Shown here one piece after another: positions 16,609 to 25,435 of a stretch of DNA of 35,489 bases. The number at the start of each line of letters is the position of its first letter. The stretch's first letter is position 1. A program made the position numbers and the translations under genes. The notes below the pieces were generated by a model, which did not search any database, was not told the DNA's origin, and saw nothing but the letters and a program-made list of their open reading frames with translations. The stretch is from Spirochaetaceae bacterium 4572_59 (lineage in GTDB: Bacteria; Spirochaetota; Spirochaetia; DSM-2461): the NCBI GenBank assembly GCA_002084805.1, contig NBMC01000035.1, forward strand, positions 1 to 35,489. The letters run 5' to 3'.

Positions 16609-16648
16609 AGATAGGCAAAACCACTCTTTTCTGGTATTTTAAGAACAT

Positions 16649-17608
16649 ATGAATCTACCTGAAATCAGACATTATCTGTTCTTTCTTGATAAGAAAATAC
16701 TCCTTGAAGATGGCCGGACCATCCTGATCGGCAGGGATGAATCCTGTGAAGTTCACCTGGATGAACGGACAGTCTCCCGTCGTCATGCGCAGATAAGCTG
16801 TGAAAAGGATAAGGTCCTTCTGAGAGATCTTGGGAGTACAAATGGTATTCAGCTGAACTACCGTAATGTCACGGAGCAGTCTCTGACAAATGAAGATAGA
16901 ATTATCATAGGACCCTTTGTCCTTGTTTATAAGTCTATTTCCGAAGAGGGGAACAATGTTACCTTCTCGCAATCTGAAGAGGGGATTCTTTCTGAAACAC
17001 TGGCGCTAGAGAGTAAGGTTGCATCAATTCTTCAGTGCATTAAAGATCCGTCTATCAGAAATCAGCTGTTTGAACTGAAGCATCTTATCAACCGTTCTAA
17101 GGAAAAACTGTCCCGTCTGGCCCTTGTCGACAGGCTGACTCTTCTTTATAACCGTCGTTTTTTTGATGATGCTATTGCCAGAGAAGTGGAGAGGGCCAGG
17201 CGCTATACACAGGAACTCTCCCTTATCATGATAGATATTGATCACTTTAAGGATTTTAATGATACTCACGGTCATCAGAAAGGGGATGAAGTCCTGACCG
17301 AAGTGGCTGGAATTATCAGTGATCATATAAGACTGAATGATATTGCCTCTCGTTACGGCGGAGAAGAAATGGTAGTCATTCTCCCGGAATCCTCCCTTTC
17401 AAAAGCTCTTGTAGCAGCCGAAAAACTTCGTTCCGCCATAGAAAAAGAATCCCTTCTCCGGACAGGTCTGCAGGTTACAGTCAGCCTGGGAGTTTCAGAA
17501 TTCACTGCTAGTGAAAACAGTGTTTCCGATATGATCAGCCGCGCTGATACTGCTCTCTACAAGGCAAAAGATGCCGGTAGAAACAGGGTCTATCCCGAAA
17601 ATATTTAG
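16649..17608 (+). CDS. FHA-GGDEF diguanylate cyclase
   Basis: The protein has 319 residues. Residues 1-95 form an FHA domain (phosphothreonine-binding) with ILIGRDESCEVHLDERTVSRRHAQI and LRDLGSTNGIQLN, the family's GR, SRxH and GSTNG motifs. A helical linker (about 115-155) leads to the GGDEF domain: DRLTLLYNRRFF, IMIDIDHFKDFNDTHGHQKGD, and the active loop GGEEM at 237-241. The inhibitory RxxD site is present (RLND, 228-231). It should make cyclic di-GMP and be gated by a phosphorylated partner, as in other bacterial FHA-GGDEF proteins. There is no membrane segment. Its kinase partner is not encoded nearby. Confidence 0.93.
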   Translation: MNLPEIRHYLFFLDKKILLEDGRTILIGRDESCEVHLDERTVSRRHAQISCEKDKVLLRDLGSTNGIQLNYRNVTEQSLTNEDRIIIGPFVLVYKSISEEGNNVTFSQSEEGILSETLALESKVASILQCIKDPSIRNQLFELKHLINRSKEKLSRLALVDRLTLLYNRRFFDDAIAREVERARRYTQELSLIMIDIDHFKDFNDTHGHQKGDEVLTEVAGIISDHIRLNDIASRYGGEEMVVILPESSLSKALVAAEKLRSAIEKESLLRTGLQVTVSLGVSEFTASENSVSDMISRADTALYKAKDAGRNRVYPENI

Positions 17609-17647
17609 AAATACATACTTCAGCTCTGTTGTGCATAAGGAGATTTC

Positions 17648-18871
17648 ATGAAAAAAGATCACAAAATCACTAAAGGTCGCCCCGGTATAATTGGCCGTTT
17701 TATATGGTCTATAGGATGTTTTGTTTCAAGACAGCTTTATAATAAATCCCTGAATCTGCAGTTTCAGGGATATGAGGTCTTTGATAAGCTTAAACCTCCC
17801 TACCTTTTAATTGCCAATCACGTAAGCAATTATGATCCTGTTATTGTCTCTTCAAATCAGAATCATCTGGTGCATTGGGTGGCCAATGATGCGGTATTCC
17901 GCCACCCTTTTGTCCGCTGGGCCTTTGAGAAGGTGCAGACCATCCCTAAAACAAAGGGAATGTCCGATCTGGATACCATACGGATAATGCACCAGAAGGT
18001 ACGGGAAGGTGCTGTGGTAGGTCTCTTTCCCGAGGGGAAAACCTGCTGGGACGGAAAAACACAGCATCTCCTTCCAGCTACTGCCAAACTGGTTAAACTT
18101 TTAAAAGTTCCGGTTATTTCGGTTACAATCCGGGGTGCTTACATGACCCAGCCCCGCTGGGTGTGGTCTAAAAACAGACGGAGAAGCCGTATCCTCCTGG
18201 ATGCTCGTCTTCTGGTTCAGAAAGAAGAAATTAAAAGTATGTCTGTAGAAGAGGTCGACCTGCGTTTGTCCGAGGGATTGGCTAATGATGATTTTAAGTT
18301 TATACGGGAGAATTCTGTCCGCCTTGAAAGTGAGAACAGAGCAGAGCATCTGGAACTGTATACTTTTATATGCCCGAAATGTGGCCGTCTGGAAGCTCTT
18401 AGATCTAAAGGAAACGATGTGGTTTGTATTCATTGCATGTGGCATTTTACAATTGACCCTTACGGACAGTTCCCCCGGGATAAGGATTTTCCTTTTGCGG
18501 ATCTGAGTGAATGGAATGAATGGCAGCAGAAGGAGACCCGCAAAAGGGTTGAGGCTTACCTTTTGGATGAGAAAGCCTCCCTTTCTCTTCTGGAAGACAG
18601 GGGGATTACCTTGTTGACCGGTGCCGGGCTGGTGCCTTTAAAGACTCTGTGCCGGGGAGATGCACAGCTGTTGAAAGACAGGATTCTGTTTACCCCCTAC
18701 AAGGGGGCTCCCATGAACTTTCTTCTGGATGAAGTAGATGCCATCAGTATATTCAAACAGCAGAAACTGGAGTTTTATTACAAGAAGGTCCTCTACCGCT
18801 TTCATTACAATAATCCCTGGGATTCCGCGTTTAAGTGGCTTTCTTTTGTGGAGGCGTTACAGGAGGTCTGA
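17648..18871 (+). CDS. PlsC-like acyltransferase with C-terminal zinc ribbon
   Basis: The protein has 407 residues. The acyltransferase domain covers about 40-190: motif I NHVSNYD (N57-D63), and motif III FPEG (127-130). These are the 1-acylglycerol-3-phosphate acyltransferase signatures. The enzyme would acylate lysophosphatidate or a similar acceptor at the membrane. After it comes a zinc ribbon with C242/C245 and C260/C263 (CPKC...CIHC), then a region of unknown fold. The ribbon extension is unusual for PlsC proteins. AAGGAG stands before the ATG. The gene is 39 bases after the diguanylate cyclase, so co-transcription is possible. Confidence 0.88.
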   Translation: MKKDHKITKGRPGIIGRFIWSIGCFVSRQLYNKSLNLQFQGYEVFDKLKPPYLLIANHVSNYDPVIVSSNQNHLVHWVANDAVFRHPFVRWAFEKVQTIPKTKGMSDLDTIRIMHQKVREGAVVGLFPEGKTCWDGKTQHLLPATAKLVKLLKVPVISVTIRGAYMTQPRWVWSKNRRRSRILLDARLLVQKEEIKSMSVEEVDLRLSEGLANDDFKFIRENSVRLESENRAEHLELYTFICPKCGRLEALRSKGNDVVCIHCMWHFTIDPYGQFPRDKDFPFADLSEWNEWQQKETRKRVEAYLLDEKASLSLLEDRGITLLTGAGLVPLKTLCRGDAQLLKDRILFTPYKGAPMNFLLDEVDAISIFKQQKLEFYYKKVLYRFHYNNPWDSAFKWLSFVEALQEV

Positions 18872-18880
18872 TCAGCTCAC

Positions 18881-18907
18881 CTCTATCCAAAAAAGTCTGG
18901 GATAGAG
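18881..18907. terminator. Hairpin between convergent genes
   Basis: CTCTATCC (18881-18888) pairs with GGATAGAG (18900-18907) around an 11-base loop. It sits in the 46-base gap between the acyltransferase gene and the minus-strand radical SAM gene. No T-run follows on either side, so termination is likely but not certain. Confidence 0.45.
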
Positions 18908-18917
18908 GGATATCATA

Positions 18918-21089
18918 TTAGAGAACCAGGAGCCCATAGTCCATTAACTCCCGGAAGAGAGTGCTTTCAATCCACTGTGTTCCGTTTATTCCATACTGAT
19001 CTGCCAGTTTTTCAGCTTCCAATATTGATATTCCCTTTGTTTCCGATCTGACCGGGTCGGCACGTTTCAGAACTTCCATGATATACAATCCTTCTTCCTT
19101 CTTTACGGGCATGAGTTCCTGGTAGGTATTCCCCCGGAAGATCAGAGTTTCTCCCTCTAGTTGAGGAGGATTTTCAATCCAGATCAAGCGGGATCCGTCG
19201 TTCAGATTTATCTCATGAGGCTGGGTTATCAGACCCTTTATCCACTTTTTCTTTACTGTGGGAGAGGGAATTTTAAAGTCAAACCAGGTTTTCAGGGGCA
19301 GATTGAATCCCTTTCCGTTCATATAGTTATAAAGAGCCGTTTTTAAGCCCTCCCCATAGTCACTGAGATCGGGGCCCTTCTGTTTAAACGTCAGATCGTT
19401 TCTGGCAAATCCATCAAACTCCGGTCCAGTAATGGTGACTCCGAAGGCTTCCGGGTTTTTACCCACCGGGCTGTGGGCCGTCAGAGAAAACTGATGCCAG
19501 AAGGCTGACTGAACCAGATCCGCCTGGAACAGCTGTCTGACATTTTCCAGAGCATCTATGAGTTCCTGTTCTTTCTGTCCGGGAAAACCATACATAAGAT
19601 AGCTGTGCACCATGACGTCGGCATCTCTAAAGGCGCGGGTGACCTCCGCTACCTGCTCTACGGTGACTCCCTTATCCATCTTTTTCAGCATCCTGTCCGA
19701 TGCTACTTCAAGTCCACCGGAAACGGCGATCAGGCCGGATCGGGCCAGAAGACGGCAGAGATCGGGGGTAAATTGCTTTTCAAAACGGATATTGGTCCAC
19801 CATATGATGCCGATTTGACGGCGGATCAGCTCCAAAGCCAGACCTTTCATCATTTTTGGAGGGGCCGCTTCATCTATAAAGTGAAAGCTGCGTCGACCGG
19901 TTTTCTCTATAATCTCTTCGATCTGATCTGCGGTTTTTACGGCAGAGCAGGGATCATAACGACCTATATAGTCCAGGGAGGTATCGCAGAATGCGCAGCG
20001 CTGCCAGTAGCAGCCATGGGCCAGCATCATCTTGATCCAGGGCCCCTCACTCCAGAGGCGGTGCATGGGATTCTCTCTGTCGGTGAGAGAGATATAGCGG
20101 TCCATGGGAAGGTCCGTGTAATCCGGTGCAGGCCTGTTTCCATGGGAGCAGGCCTCTCCGCCTTTATCGGCGTAGAAGAACTCCTCGTCTTTCATATAAT
20201 AGGTTCTGATCAGCTCATCACTGTCAAACACCCTTCCCTGTTTTTTTTCATCCAGCTGATGCATAAGGGCGCTCATGGCATCCTCTCCATCATCAAGGCT
20301 TATGTAGTTGAAAAAATCCATGACCCGGGAATCATCCAGTTCTCTCAGTTCGGTATTGACATAGCCTCCGCCTGCACAGACGCTGATATGCGGATACTCC
20401 TCCCGGATAAACTGAGCTCCCTTAAGAGACTGCAGAAGGTTGCCGGGAAAGGGAATGGTAAATCCGATGACTTCCGGATTAAGACGTTTAATATGTTCAT
20501 TCAGAATTTTCTTATGATGGAAGTCCACAAGGCCATCCCTGAATCCACAGCGGAGGGCCATCTCATCAAATGAGGGAAGGGATAGAGCCAGTTTTTCCGC
20601 ATAGCGGCTGAAGCCGAAATCTTCATCCACCACTCTGCTTATGTATTCTCCCAGATCCTCCAGGTAGAGGGTACAGCGGTAGCGGGCCAGGTCGGTTATT
20701 CCCATCTTTCCGAAGGACTCTTTATCGGGAGGATTCTGAATAAAACGTTCTCCCTCGGGGAGAAATCCCGGCTGTGCCAGACGGGTAGCCAGACCATTAT
20801 CCTTTCCCTGCAAAAAGGAAATTACGGGATCAATTGTTTCAAGGTAACGGCTTTTCATATTCCGGATCCGGCGAATCGAGTCGGGTTCCTGTTCGGGATT
20901 TATTTCTCCGGGAACGGATAGAATTTCATCCAGGCCACTACGTGAGAAAAGAGCAAGAAAAACTTCCAGACCCGTATCGGCCTGATAGACCTCGTGTCCT
21001 TCCCGGCTTAACCAGGCTTTCAAAAAAGCCGTGGCAGGATAAGGTGTATTTAATTGACAGAAAGGTGGGGTGATTAATAGTATGCGCAT
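18918..21089 (-). CDS. B12-binding-type radical SAM protein
   Basis: The protein has 723 residues. The N-terminus (RILLITPPFCQLNTPYPATAFLKAWL) is the opening of the cobalamin-binding-like domain of COG1032 radical SAM proteins, and the AGGGYVNTELRE segment (239-250) belongs to the same Rossmann-like region. The cluster motif is HGCYWQRCAFCD: C360-x4-C365-x2-C368, one residue longer than the classical CX3CX2C but seen in related COG1032 groups. Then come RSFHFIDEAAPP and GGLEVASDRMLKKMDKGVT, typical SAM-barrel strands. The C-terminal 150 residues lack a recognised domain. The substrate is unknown. The SPL-like radical SAM gene lies 96 bases upstream on the same strand. Confidence 0.85.
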   Translation of the reverse strand: MRILLITPPFCQLNTPYPATAFLKAWLSREGHEVYQADTGLEVFLALFSRSGLDEILSVPGEINPEQEPDSIRRIRNMKSRYLETIDPVISFLQGKDNGLATRLAQPGFLPEGERFIQNPPDKESFGKMGITDLARYRCTLYLEDLGEYISRVVDEDFGFSRYAEKLALSLPSFDEMALRCGFRDGLVDFHHKKILNEHIKRLNPEVIGFTIPFPGNLLQSLKGAQFIREEYPHISVCAGGGYVNTELRELDDSRVMDFFNYISLDDGEDAMSALMHQLDEKKQGRVFDSDELIRTYYMKDEEFFYADKGGEACSHGNRPAPDYTDLPMDRYISLTDRENPMHRLWSEGPWIKMMLAHGCYWQRCAFCDTSLDYIGRYDPCSAVKTADQIEEIIEKTGRRSFHFIDEAAPPKMMKGLALELIRRQIGIIWWTNIRFEKQFTPDLCRLLARSGLIAVSGGLEVASDRMLKKMDKGVTVEQVAEVTRAFRDADVMVHSYLMYGFPGQKEQELIDALENVRQLFQADLVQSAFWHQFSLTAHSPVGKNPEAFGVTITGPEFDGFARNDLTFKQKGPDLSDYGEGLKTALYNYMNGKGFNLPLKTWFDFKIPSPTVKKKWIKGLITQPHEINLNDGSRLIWIENPPQLEGETLIFRGNTYQELMPVKKEEGLYIMEVLKRADPVRSETKGISILEAEKLADQYGINGTQWIESTLFRELMDYGLLVL

Positions 21090-21185
21090 ATATTATTTAT
21101 TAAAAATACCCCCCGCTAAGCCGTTGTGTCCGGGTTGAAAGAGAAAATATTACTAAAACGATCAGTAAAAATCCGGTTCTTTTCA

Positions 21186-22454
21186 TCACGCATTCCTCCG
21201 GGCAATTTCTTTGATTTTTCTATGATAAGTATAAAGCATATCTTCTTCAAAATTCTCGTTACTTGGGTATTCCCTGCCAAAAACAGCTTTCCAGAGGGAG
21301 GGATCTTCCATGCACATGTAAAAATAGACAGATTCATGCCAGGGCTTAAAGGCTTCATATGCTGTGCGGAACAGCTCCTGTTTGATAGAAAGAGGATAGG
21401 ACCACTTTCCTGCCGCTTCATCCATGGGCATCTGTAGTATCTTACTTTTAATGGGCCGTTTGCGCAGAAGTTTCAATACGGGTTTGATAAAGGTAAGGGT
21501 TCCCAGGGAGATGGTGACCACTTCTTCGGGACTGAACATGGCGGTGATCCTGTCTATCATTTCCTGGTATTCTGCCTTCCAGCCCTCATACCATACCATG
21601 GGGTGCAGATGAAATCCTACGGGAATTCCGCGGTCTGCAACTTTCCTGGCGGCATTAAGTCTCTGCTCAAGAGATGCTGTAAGTCGTTCTTCCGAAGAGA
21701 TAACTGTCTGCGTATTAAGAGACCAGGTTGCCAGAACATTGGGGGGAACCTGAAGTTTCAGAAGGTCTGTTATATTATCAGATTTTGTCTTCAACTCCAG
21801 AATAACATTGGGATTCTCACGGGCAAATTCAATCACTTCCTCCAGGATTCCCTCCTTGTTGCCCCACATAAGGGAGTCTGAGGACTGTCCTGTTCCTATG
21901 TGGTACTTTTTTTCCGGATCCAGTTTCAGTTTTTGAAGTTTTTCTTTTATATTCTTATGAAAAAGAATGTGATCATCATGATAAAATGACTGTATGGAGC
22001 AATAGGTGCAGTCAAACCCGCAGTTTATAACAGCATCCAGGGTTTTAAGATTACAACATCGGGTTTTGCTGGAGGCTACGGGGCAGTCTCCCAGAATTGT
22101 CCGCTCATCCTTTAGAGCCAGAAAACCGGGGGCTGTATGTTTTATTTTTTCGTGATGAAAATCCGTATAACTTTTGGGATTATCCTTCAGTCTGTTCCAG
22201 CTTTGATTCAGTTTCTTAAAATACTTCTCTTTTTCATTCTTCCCCCCGGGATTTTCGGAGGCTTCCCCTTCCCAATACTCGGCAAGTGCCCCTTCATCCC
22301 ATGTTTCCAGATCTCTGGCAATGCGGATAAGAATTCTATTTTCCTGATAACTGAACTGCCATATTCCGTTCAATTTTTCCAGATATTCTCTATTGTTTTC
22401 GTCTAGAAGCAGGTATTCCCTGTCTTCAAAGAAATGTGTTAATTTGTTTGTCAT
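21186..22454 (-). CDS. Spore photoproduct lyase family radical SAM protein
   Basis: The protein has 422 residues. The N-terminal IWQFSYQENRILIRIARDLETWDEGALAEYW matches the typical SPL-family opening. The radical SAM motif is CGFDCTYC (C145-x3-C149-x2-C152), followed by IGTGQSSDSLMW and KTKSDNITDLL, which match SPL proteins. Spore photoproduct lyase repairs UV-induced thymine dimers in spores, but this organism seems not to be a spore former. The family in non-sporulating bacteria is therefore likely a DNA-lesion or other radical enzyme of unknown substrate. Gene order with the downstream B12-type radical SAM gene suggests one transcription unit. Divergent from the NusG-II gene. Confidence 0.85.
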   Translation of the reverse strand: MTNKLTHFFEDREYLLLDENNREYLEKLNGIWQFSYQENRILIRIARDLETWDEGALAEYWEGEASENPGGKNEKEKYFKKLNQSWNRLKDNPKSYTDFHHEKIKHTAPGFLALKDERTILGDCPVASSKTRCCNLKTLDAVINCGFDCTYCSIQSFYHDDHILFHKNIKEKLQKLKLDPEKKYHIGTGQSSDSLMWGNKEGILEEVIEFARENPNVILELKTKSDNITDLLKLQVPPNVLATWSLNTQTVISSEERLTASLEQRLNAARKVADRGIPVGFHLHPMVWYEGWKAEYQEMIDRITAMFSPEEVVTISLGTLTFIKPVLKLLRKRPIKSKILQMPMDEAAGKWSYPLSIKQELFRTAYEAFKPWHESVYFYMCMEDPSLWKAVFGREYPSNENFEEDMLYTYHRKIKEIARRNA

Positions 22455-22487
22455 AATTATGATAAATACTACAGGAAAGCAGATAGA

Positions 22488-22856
22488 ATGAAAATACTCC
22501 GCTATGATGTGTTGGCAATACTTCTGTCTTTATTGGTATTTCTGTTTTTTACCTGGTCCGCTTATAAGCAGAATGGTGAAACAGGATACCTGCTGATTGA
22601 AAGTATGGATGCTGAGTTTCTCTATCCTCTTTCAGAGGATCGGGAAATACATGTGAAAGGGCCAGTGGGTGAATCCATCGTGGAGATTCATAACGGGGAA
22701 GCCAAGTTTACTCACTCCGACTGCTCCGATGAGCTTTGTGTTCAAATGGGGAGCATCTCCGGCCCGGGAGAGTGGGCGGCCTGTCTGCCTAATGAAGTGT
22801 TTCTTTCAACAACAGGAAATCATACGGAAGGGGATGTTGATGCCGGTGTTTACTGA
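22488..22856 (+). CDS. NusG domain II-type small membrane-anchored protein
   Basis: The protein has 122 residues: a hydrophobic N-terminal segment (DVLAILLSLLVFLFFTWSAY, residues 7-26) acting as anchor or uncleaved signal, then a beta-rich domain with the CSDELCVQMGSIS...GEWAACLPNEVFL pattern of NusG_II proteins (three Cys). These proteins are often encoded just before Gx-transporter genes, as here. The next gene overlaps its end by 23 bases. A specific role is not known. Confidence 0.75.
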   Translation: MKILRYDVLAILLSLLVFLFFTWSAYKQNGETGYLLIESMDAEFLYPLSEDREIHVKGPVGESIVEIHNGEAKFTHSDCSDELCVQMGSISGPGEWAACLPNEVFLSTTGNHTEGDVDAGVY

Positions 22857-23409
22857 AAAACAGCTGAACCGGATTGCAATGCTGGGGGCGTTGAGTCTCT
22901 TTTTATCCACAGTGGAATACCTTTTTCCCAGGCCAATTCCTTTTATGCGTTTGGGATTGGCAAATCTTCCTGTTATCCTCTGTCTGGATCTGATCTCAAG
23001 TAAAACCGGCAAGGCCGGCGAGCCGGGAGAATTTCTTCCTCTCAGAGGGTATTTTCTGCTGATACTACTGAAAGTTCTGGGACAGGGAATGGTGAACGGA
23101 ACCATGGCATCCTATATTTTCCTTTTTTCCATTAGCGGTTCATTTGCAAGTGGTCTTATTATGCTCCTGGCCTGGCGTTTTTTGAGACCGGATATATCCT
23201 TTCTGGGAGTGAGTATTCTGGGAGCCCTTGTTAGTAATATGGCACAAATCCTCCTATCCATTATTTTTATATTCGGGGCATCTGCCTGGCGCATTCTACC
23301 CTGGTTTCTGGGAATCGGATTGATTTCTGGACTGTTAATAGGCTTGTTTGCCCAGAGATTTTCGAAGAAATCCCGTTGGTGGGCTGCCATAAAGGGGGGC
23401 CGCATATGA
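22834..23409 (+). CDS. Gx transporter / heptaprenyl diphosphate synthase component I-like membrane protein
   Basis: An integral membrane protein of 191 residues (start ATG at 22834 or 22840, GAAGGGG upstream). The opening IAMLGALSLFLSTVEYLFPRPIPFMRLGLANLPVILCLDL is characteristic of the Hpre_diP_synt_I/Gx transporter family. About five hydrophobic segments follow. The family is related in fold to S-components of energy-coupling factor transporters. The older name comes from a heptaprenyl synthase locus and is probably misleading. It is coupled to the EcfT-like gene downstream, where starts overlap by four bases. Confidence 0.75.
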   Translation: MLMPVFTEKQLNRIAMLGALSLFLSTVEYLFPRPIPFMRLGLANLPVILCLDLISSKTGKAGEPGEFLPLRGYFLLILLKVLGQGMVNGTMASYIFLFSISGSFASGLIMLLAWRFLRPDISFLGVSILGALVSNMAQILLSIIFIFGASAWRILPWFLGIGLISGLLIGLFAQRFSKKSRWWAAIKGGRI

Positions 23410-24020
23410 GAAAAAAGCGCAAAGACAGAATCTCTCGCATTATTTCTCCAACGCCCCGGTTCTGGACGGGGCTGACTCTTATTCCCGGATATTTTCTCAT
23501 TGATAATCTTTTTCTAAAACTTATGCTGGTAGGGTTCTTTGCTTTTATGGTACTACTTGCTGGAAAAAGGATCCGCTATTTTTATTTTACCATGATGACT
23601 CTTTCAATTACATTTTTTCATATTCTCACCCCGGTCGGGCAGATCCTCTGGACCATGGGGCCTCTGGCCGTTACAGCTGGTGCTCTCTATACGGGATTTT
23701 TGAAGGGTGTCACCCTGAGCGGGCTGGTTTTTCTCTCTCTCTTTAGCGTGACTCCCGCTTTGAAACTGCCAGGGAAGCTGGGAGGGCTGCTGGGAAAGAT
23801 GTTCTACTACTTTGAGGAGATCCTTGACGGAAGAAAAAGGGTTCAGGCCTGGGATTTTATCGGAAGTCTGGATAATATCCTAATGGAGATATTTCCTCCT
23901 GCTGATCTGCCATCCCCTCAAGTGAAGAAAGGCGAAACCCGAAAATCCTATCCCTTTAAGATTCTCTATATTCTGCTTTTGGAACTATCCGTTTGGGGGA
24001 CTGTGATATGTCTGCTCTGA
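23406..24020 (+). CDS. EcfT/CbiQ-like membrane protein
   Basis: The protein has 204 residues, with the start at ATG 23406 in MRKKRKDRISRI, overlapping the end of the Gx gene by four bases. It has four or so hydrophobic segments, then LKGVTLSGLVFLSLFSVTPALKLPGKLGGLLGKMFYYFEEILDG, which resembles the cytoplasmic coupling loop of EcfT/CbiQ T-components, and a final segment (ILYILLLELSVWGTVICLL). Together with the Gx protein it could be a minimal ECF-like transporter lacking local ATPases. That is inference; the similarity is moderate. The start of rluA overlaps its last codons. Confidence 0.55.
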   Translation: MRKKRKDRISRIISPTPRFWTGLTLIPGYFLIDNLFLKLMLVGFFAFMVLLAGKRIRYFYFTMMTLSITFFHILTPVGQILWTMGPLAVTAGALYTGFLKGVTLSGLVFLSLFSVTPALKLPGKLGGLLGKMFYYFEEILDGRKRVQAWDFIGSLDNILMEIFPPADLPSPQVKKGETRKSYPFKILYILLLELSVWGTVICLL

Positions 24021-24640
24021 ATCCTTATGTTGTTTTTCAGAATGACAGCATTGTTGTTGCAGAAAAACCGGCAGGCCTTCTCAGTGTTCCAGGTCGGGGA
24101 CCCGAAAAGGCGGACTGTCTGTTCTCCCGTCTTTTAAAGACTTATCCAGAGCTGCTGATTGTTCACCGCTTGGATCAGGCCACCTCCGGTCTGATGATCT
24201 GGGCCAGAACAAAGGATGCCCAGAGAGCTTTGGGGCGGCAGTTTGAGATGCGCCTGGTGCAAAAACGTTATGAGGCCCTTGTGGCGGGAGAGCTTCCCGG
24301 AGAGGAGGGAACCATCCGTCTGAAGCAGAGACTTGATCCCGAGAACCGGCCTCTTCAGCTTATCGATCCGGAGCTGGGGAAAGAGGGCATTACTGAATGG
24401 AACGCCGGAGAGATTTTGCCGGGTGGCTTACGCCGGGTTTCTCTGTCTCCCCATACGGGGCGGACCCATCAGCTGCGTCTTCATATGGCTTCTCTTTTCT
24501 GTCCTATTGCGGGAGATTCTTTATATGGTGATGGAAAAAATTATGCTTATGGCAGGATGTGTCTTCATGCCTGTTATCTGGAAGTTAATCATCCGACAAG
24601 CGGGGAGCGGCTGGTTTTTCAGTCCCGGCCGCCCTTTTAG
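24008..24640 (+). CDS. RluA-family pseudouridine synthase
   Basis: The 210-residue enzyme isomerises uridine to pseudouridine in rRNA or tRNA. The catalytic Asp lies in HRLDQATSG (about residues 52-60), the KRYEALVAGELP strand follows, and the C-terminal SPHTGRTHQLRLHMA and IAGDSLYGDG motifs complete the RluA signature. No S4 RNA-binding domain precedes it, so it belongs to the short RluA/RsuA-like branch without S4. Start chosen as ATG 24008 (MSALNPYVV) because it is preceded by GGGGGA and overlaps the upstream gene. The target site is unknown. Confidence 0.87.
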   Translation: MSALNPYVVFQNDSIVVAEKPAGLLSVPGRGPEKADCLFSRLLKTYPELLIVHRLDQATSGLMIWARTKDAQRALGRQFEMRLVQKRYEALVAGELPGEEGTIRLKQRLDPENRPLQLIDPELGKEGITEWNAGEILPGGLRRVSLSPHTGRTHQLRLHMASLFCPIAGDSLYGDGKNYAYGRMCLHACYLEVNHPTSGERLVFQSRPPF

Positions 24641-24662
24641 TTTTCAGGTTTCTCCGGAAGCG

Positions 24663-25316
24663 TTACTCCAGGAATCCCTCTTCATCTACATATTTACGGG
24701 CCATTTCCAGATCTTCGGGATCTATCAATGATGCATACTTGTCCAAAAAATCATGATCATATTTAGCGGCGCACCAGAGAAGACCCCAAATGGAATTGTT
24801 TTTCTCCGGTCCCAGCTTTTTGTAAACACGATAGACCTGAAGATAGGACTTCAGAAGTTCTTCTGTTTCTACTTCGCTATACTTATCACCCTGTCCCAAA
24901 CGGTTATAAATATCGATGATTTCTTCGGGGAAAATAAGGTCCGGATCATTCGATCTCATATCATTACGGACATACAGGTCGGGCCAGAGAAAAATATCAT
25001 TCCAGTAGTCACCTGATACAAGAGAGAAGGATTCTCCCTCTTTAACAGTATGATAGTCTGTAATATATCGCCTGGATTCTGCCGCTGTTTCCACTGTCGG
25101 TTCAGGCTGTTCTGTTTCTGCCGGTACATCCAGAGATACAGAGGACTCTTCTGCGGGAGTCGTTTCGTCCCTGGGAAGAGGCGACTGAACCATTACGGAA
25201 TCGTTGCTATCATCTATTTTATCGTGACGCATATTGATGTAAAAATATGTCCCCAGCAATAAAATCATAATAAAAAAGAGTGTAAAGAGTGTGTTTCGAA
25301 GAGATTTTTTTTCCAT
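24663..25316 (-). CDS. Membrane-anchored LysM-like protein
   Basis: The protein has 217 residues. A single transmembrane segment near the N-terminus (LFTLFFIMILLLGTYFYINM, residues 10-29) is followed by an acidic, Pro/Glu-rich linker and a LysM-like repeat (YHTVKEGESFSLVSGDYWNDIFLWPDLYVRNDMRSNDPDLIFPEEIIDIY, about residues 88-137) with the two-helix/two-strand spacing of a glycan-binding LysM. The last 70 residues are helical. Such proteins are common in spirochaetes and would bind peptidoglycan from the membrane. Gap to rluA is 22 bases and the genes are convergent. Confidence 0.78.
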   Translation of the reverse strand: MEKKSLRNTLFTLFFIMILLLGTYFYINMRHDKIDDSNDSVMVQSPLPRDETTPAEESSVSLDVPAETEQPEPTVETAAESRRYITDYHTVKEGESFSLVSGDYWNDIFLWPDLYVRNDMRSNDPDLIFPEEIIDIYNRLGQGDKYSEVETEELLKSYLQVYRVYKKLGPEKNNSIWGLLWCAAKYDHDFLDKYASLIDPEDLEMARKYVDEEGFLE

Positions 25317-25435
25317 CGTGATTTAATTATCGGAGAGAAAGGGAGAAAAGTGAACTTTTCAAATAATTTTTTATAAGATCAAAGTCCCTATTATATTTTC
25401 AGGATGTTAAATGGGCTGTGTATAAGTAAAATTAT

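Noticed and set aside
19605..20573. 322-codon open frame on the plus strand
   Set aside because: Antisense to the B12-type radical SAM gene, whose motifs and length are convincing; the plus-strand product has no recognisable domain.
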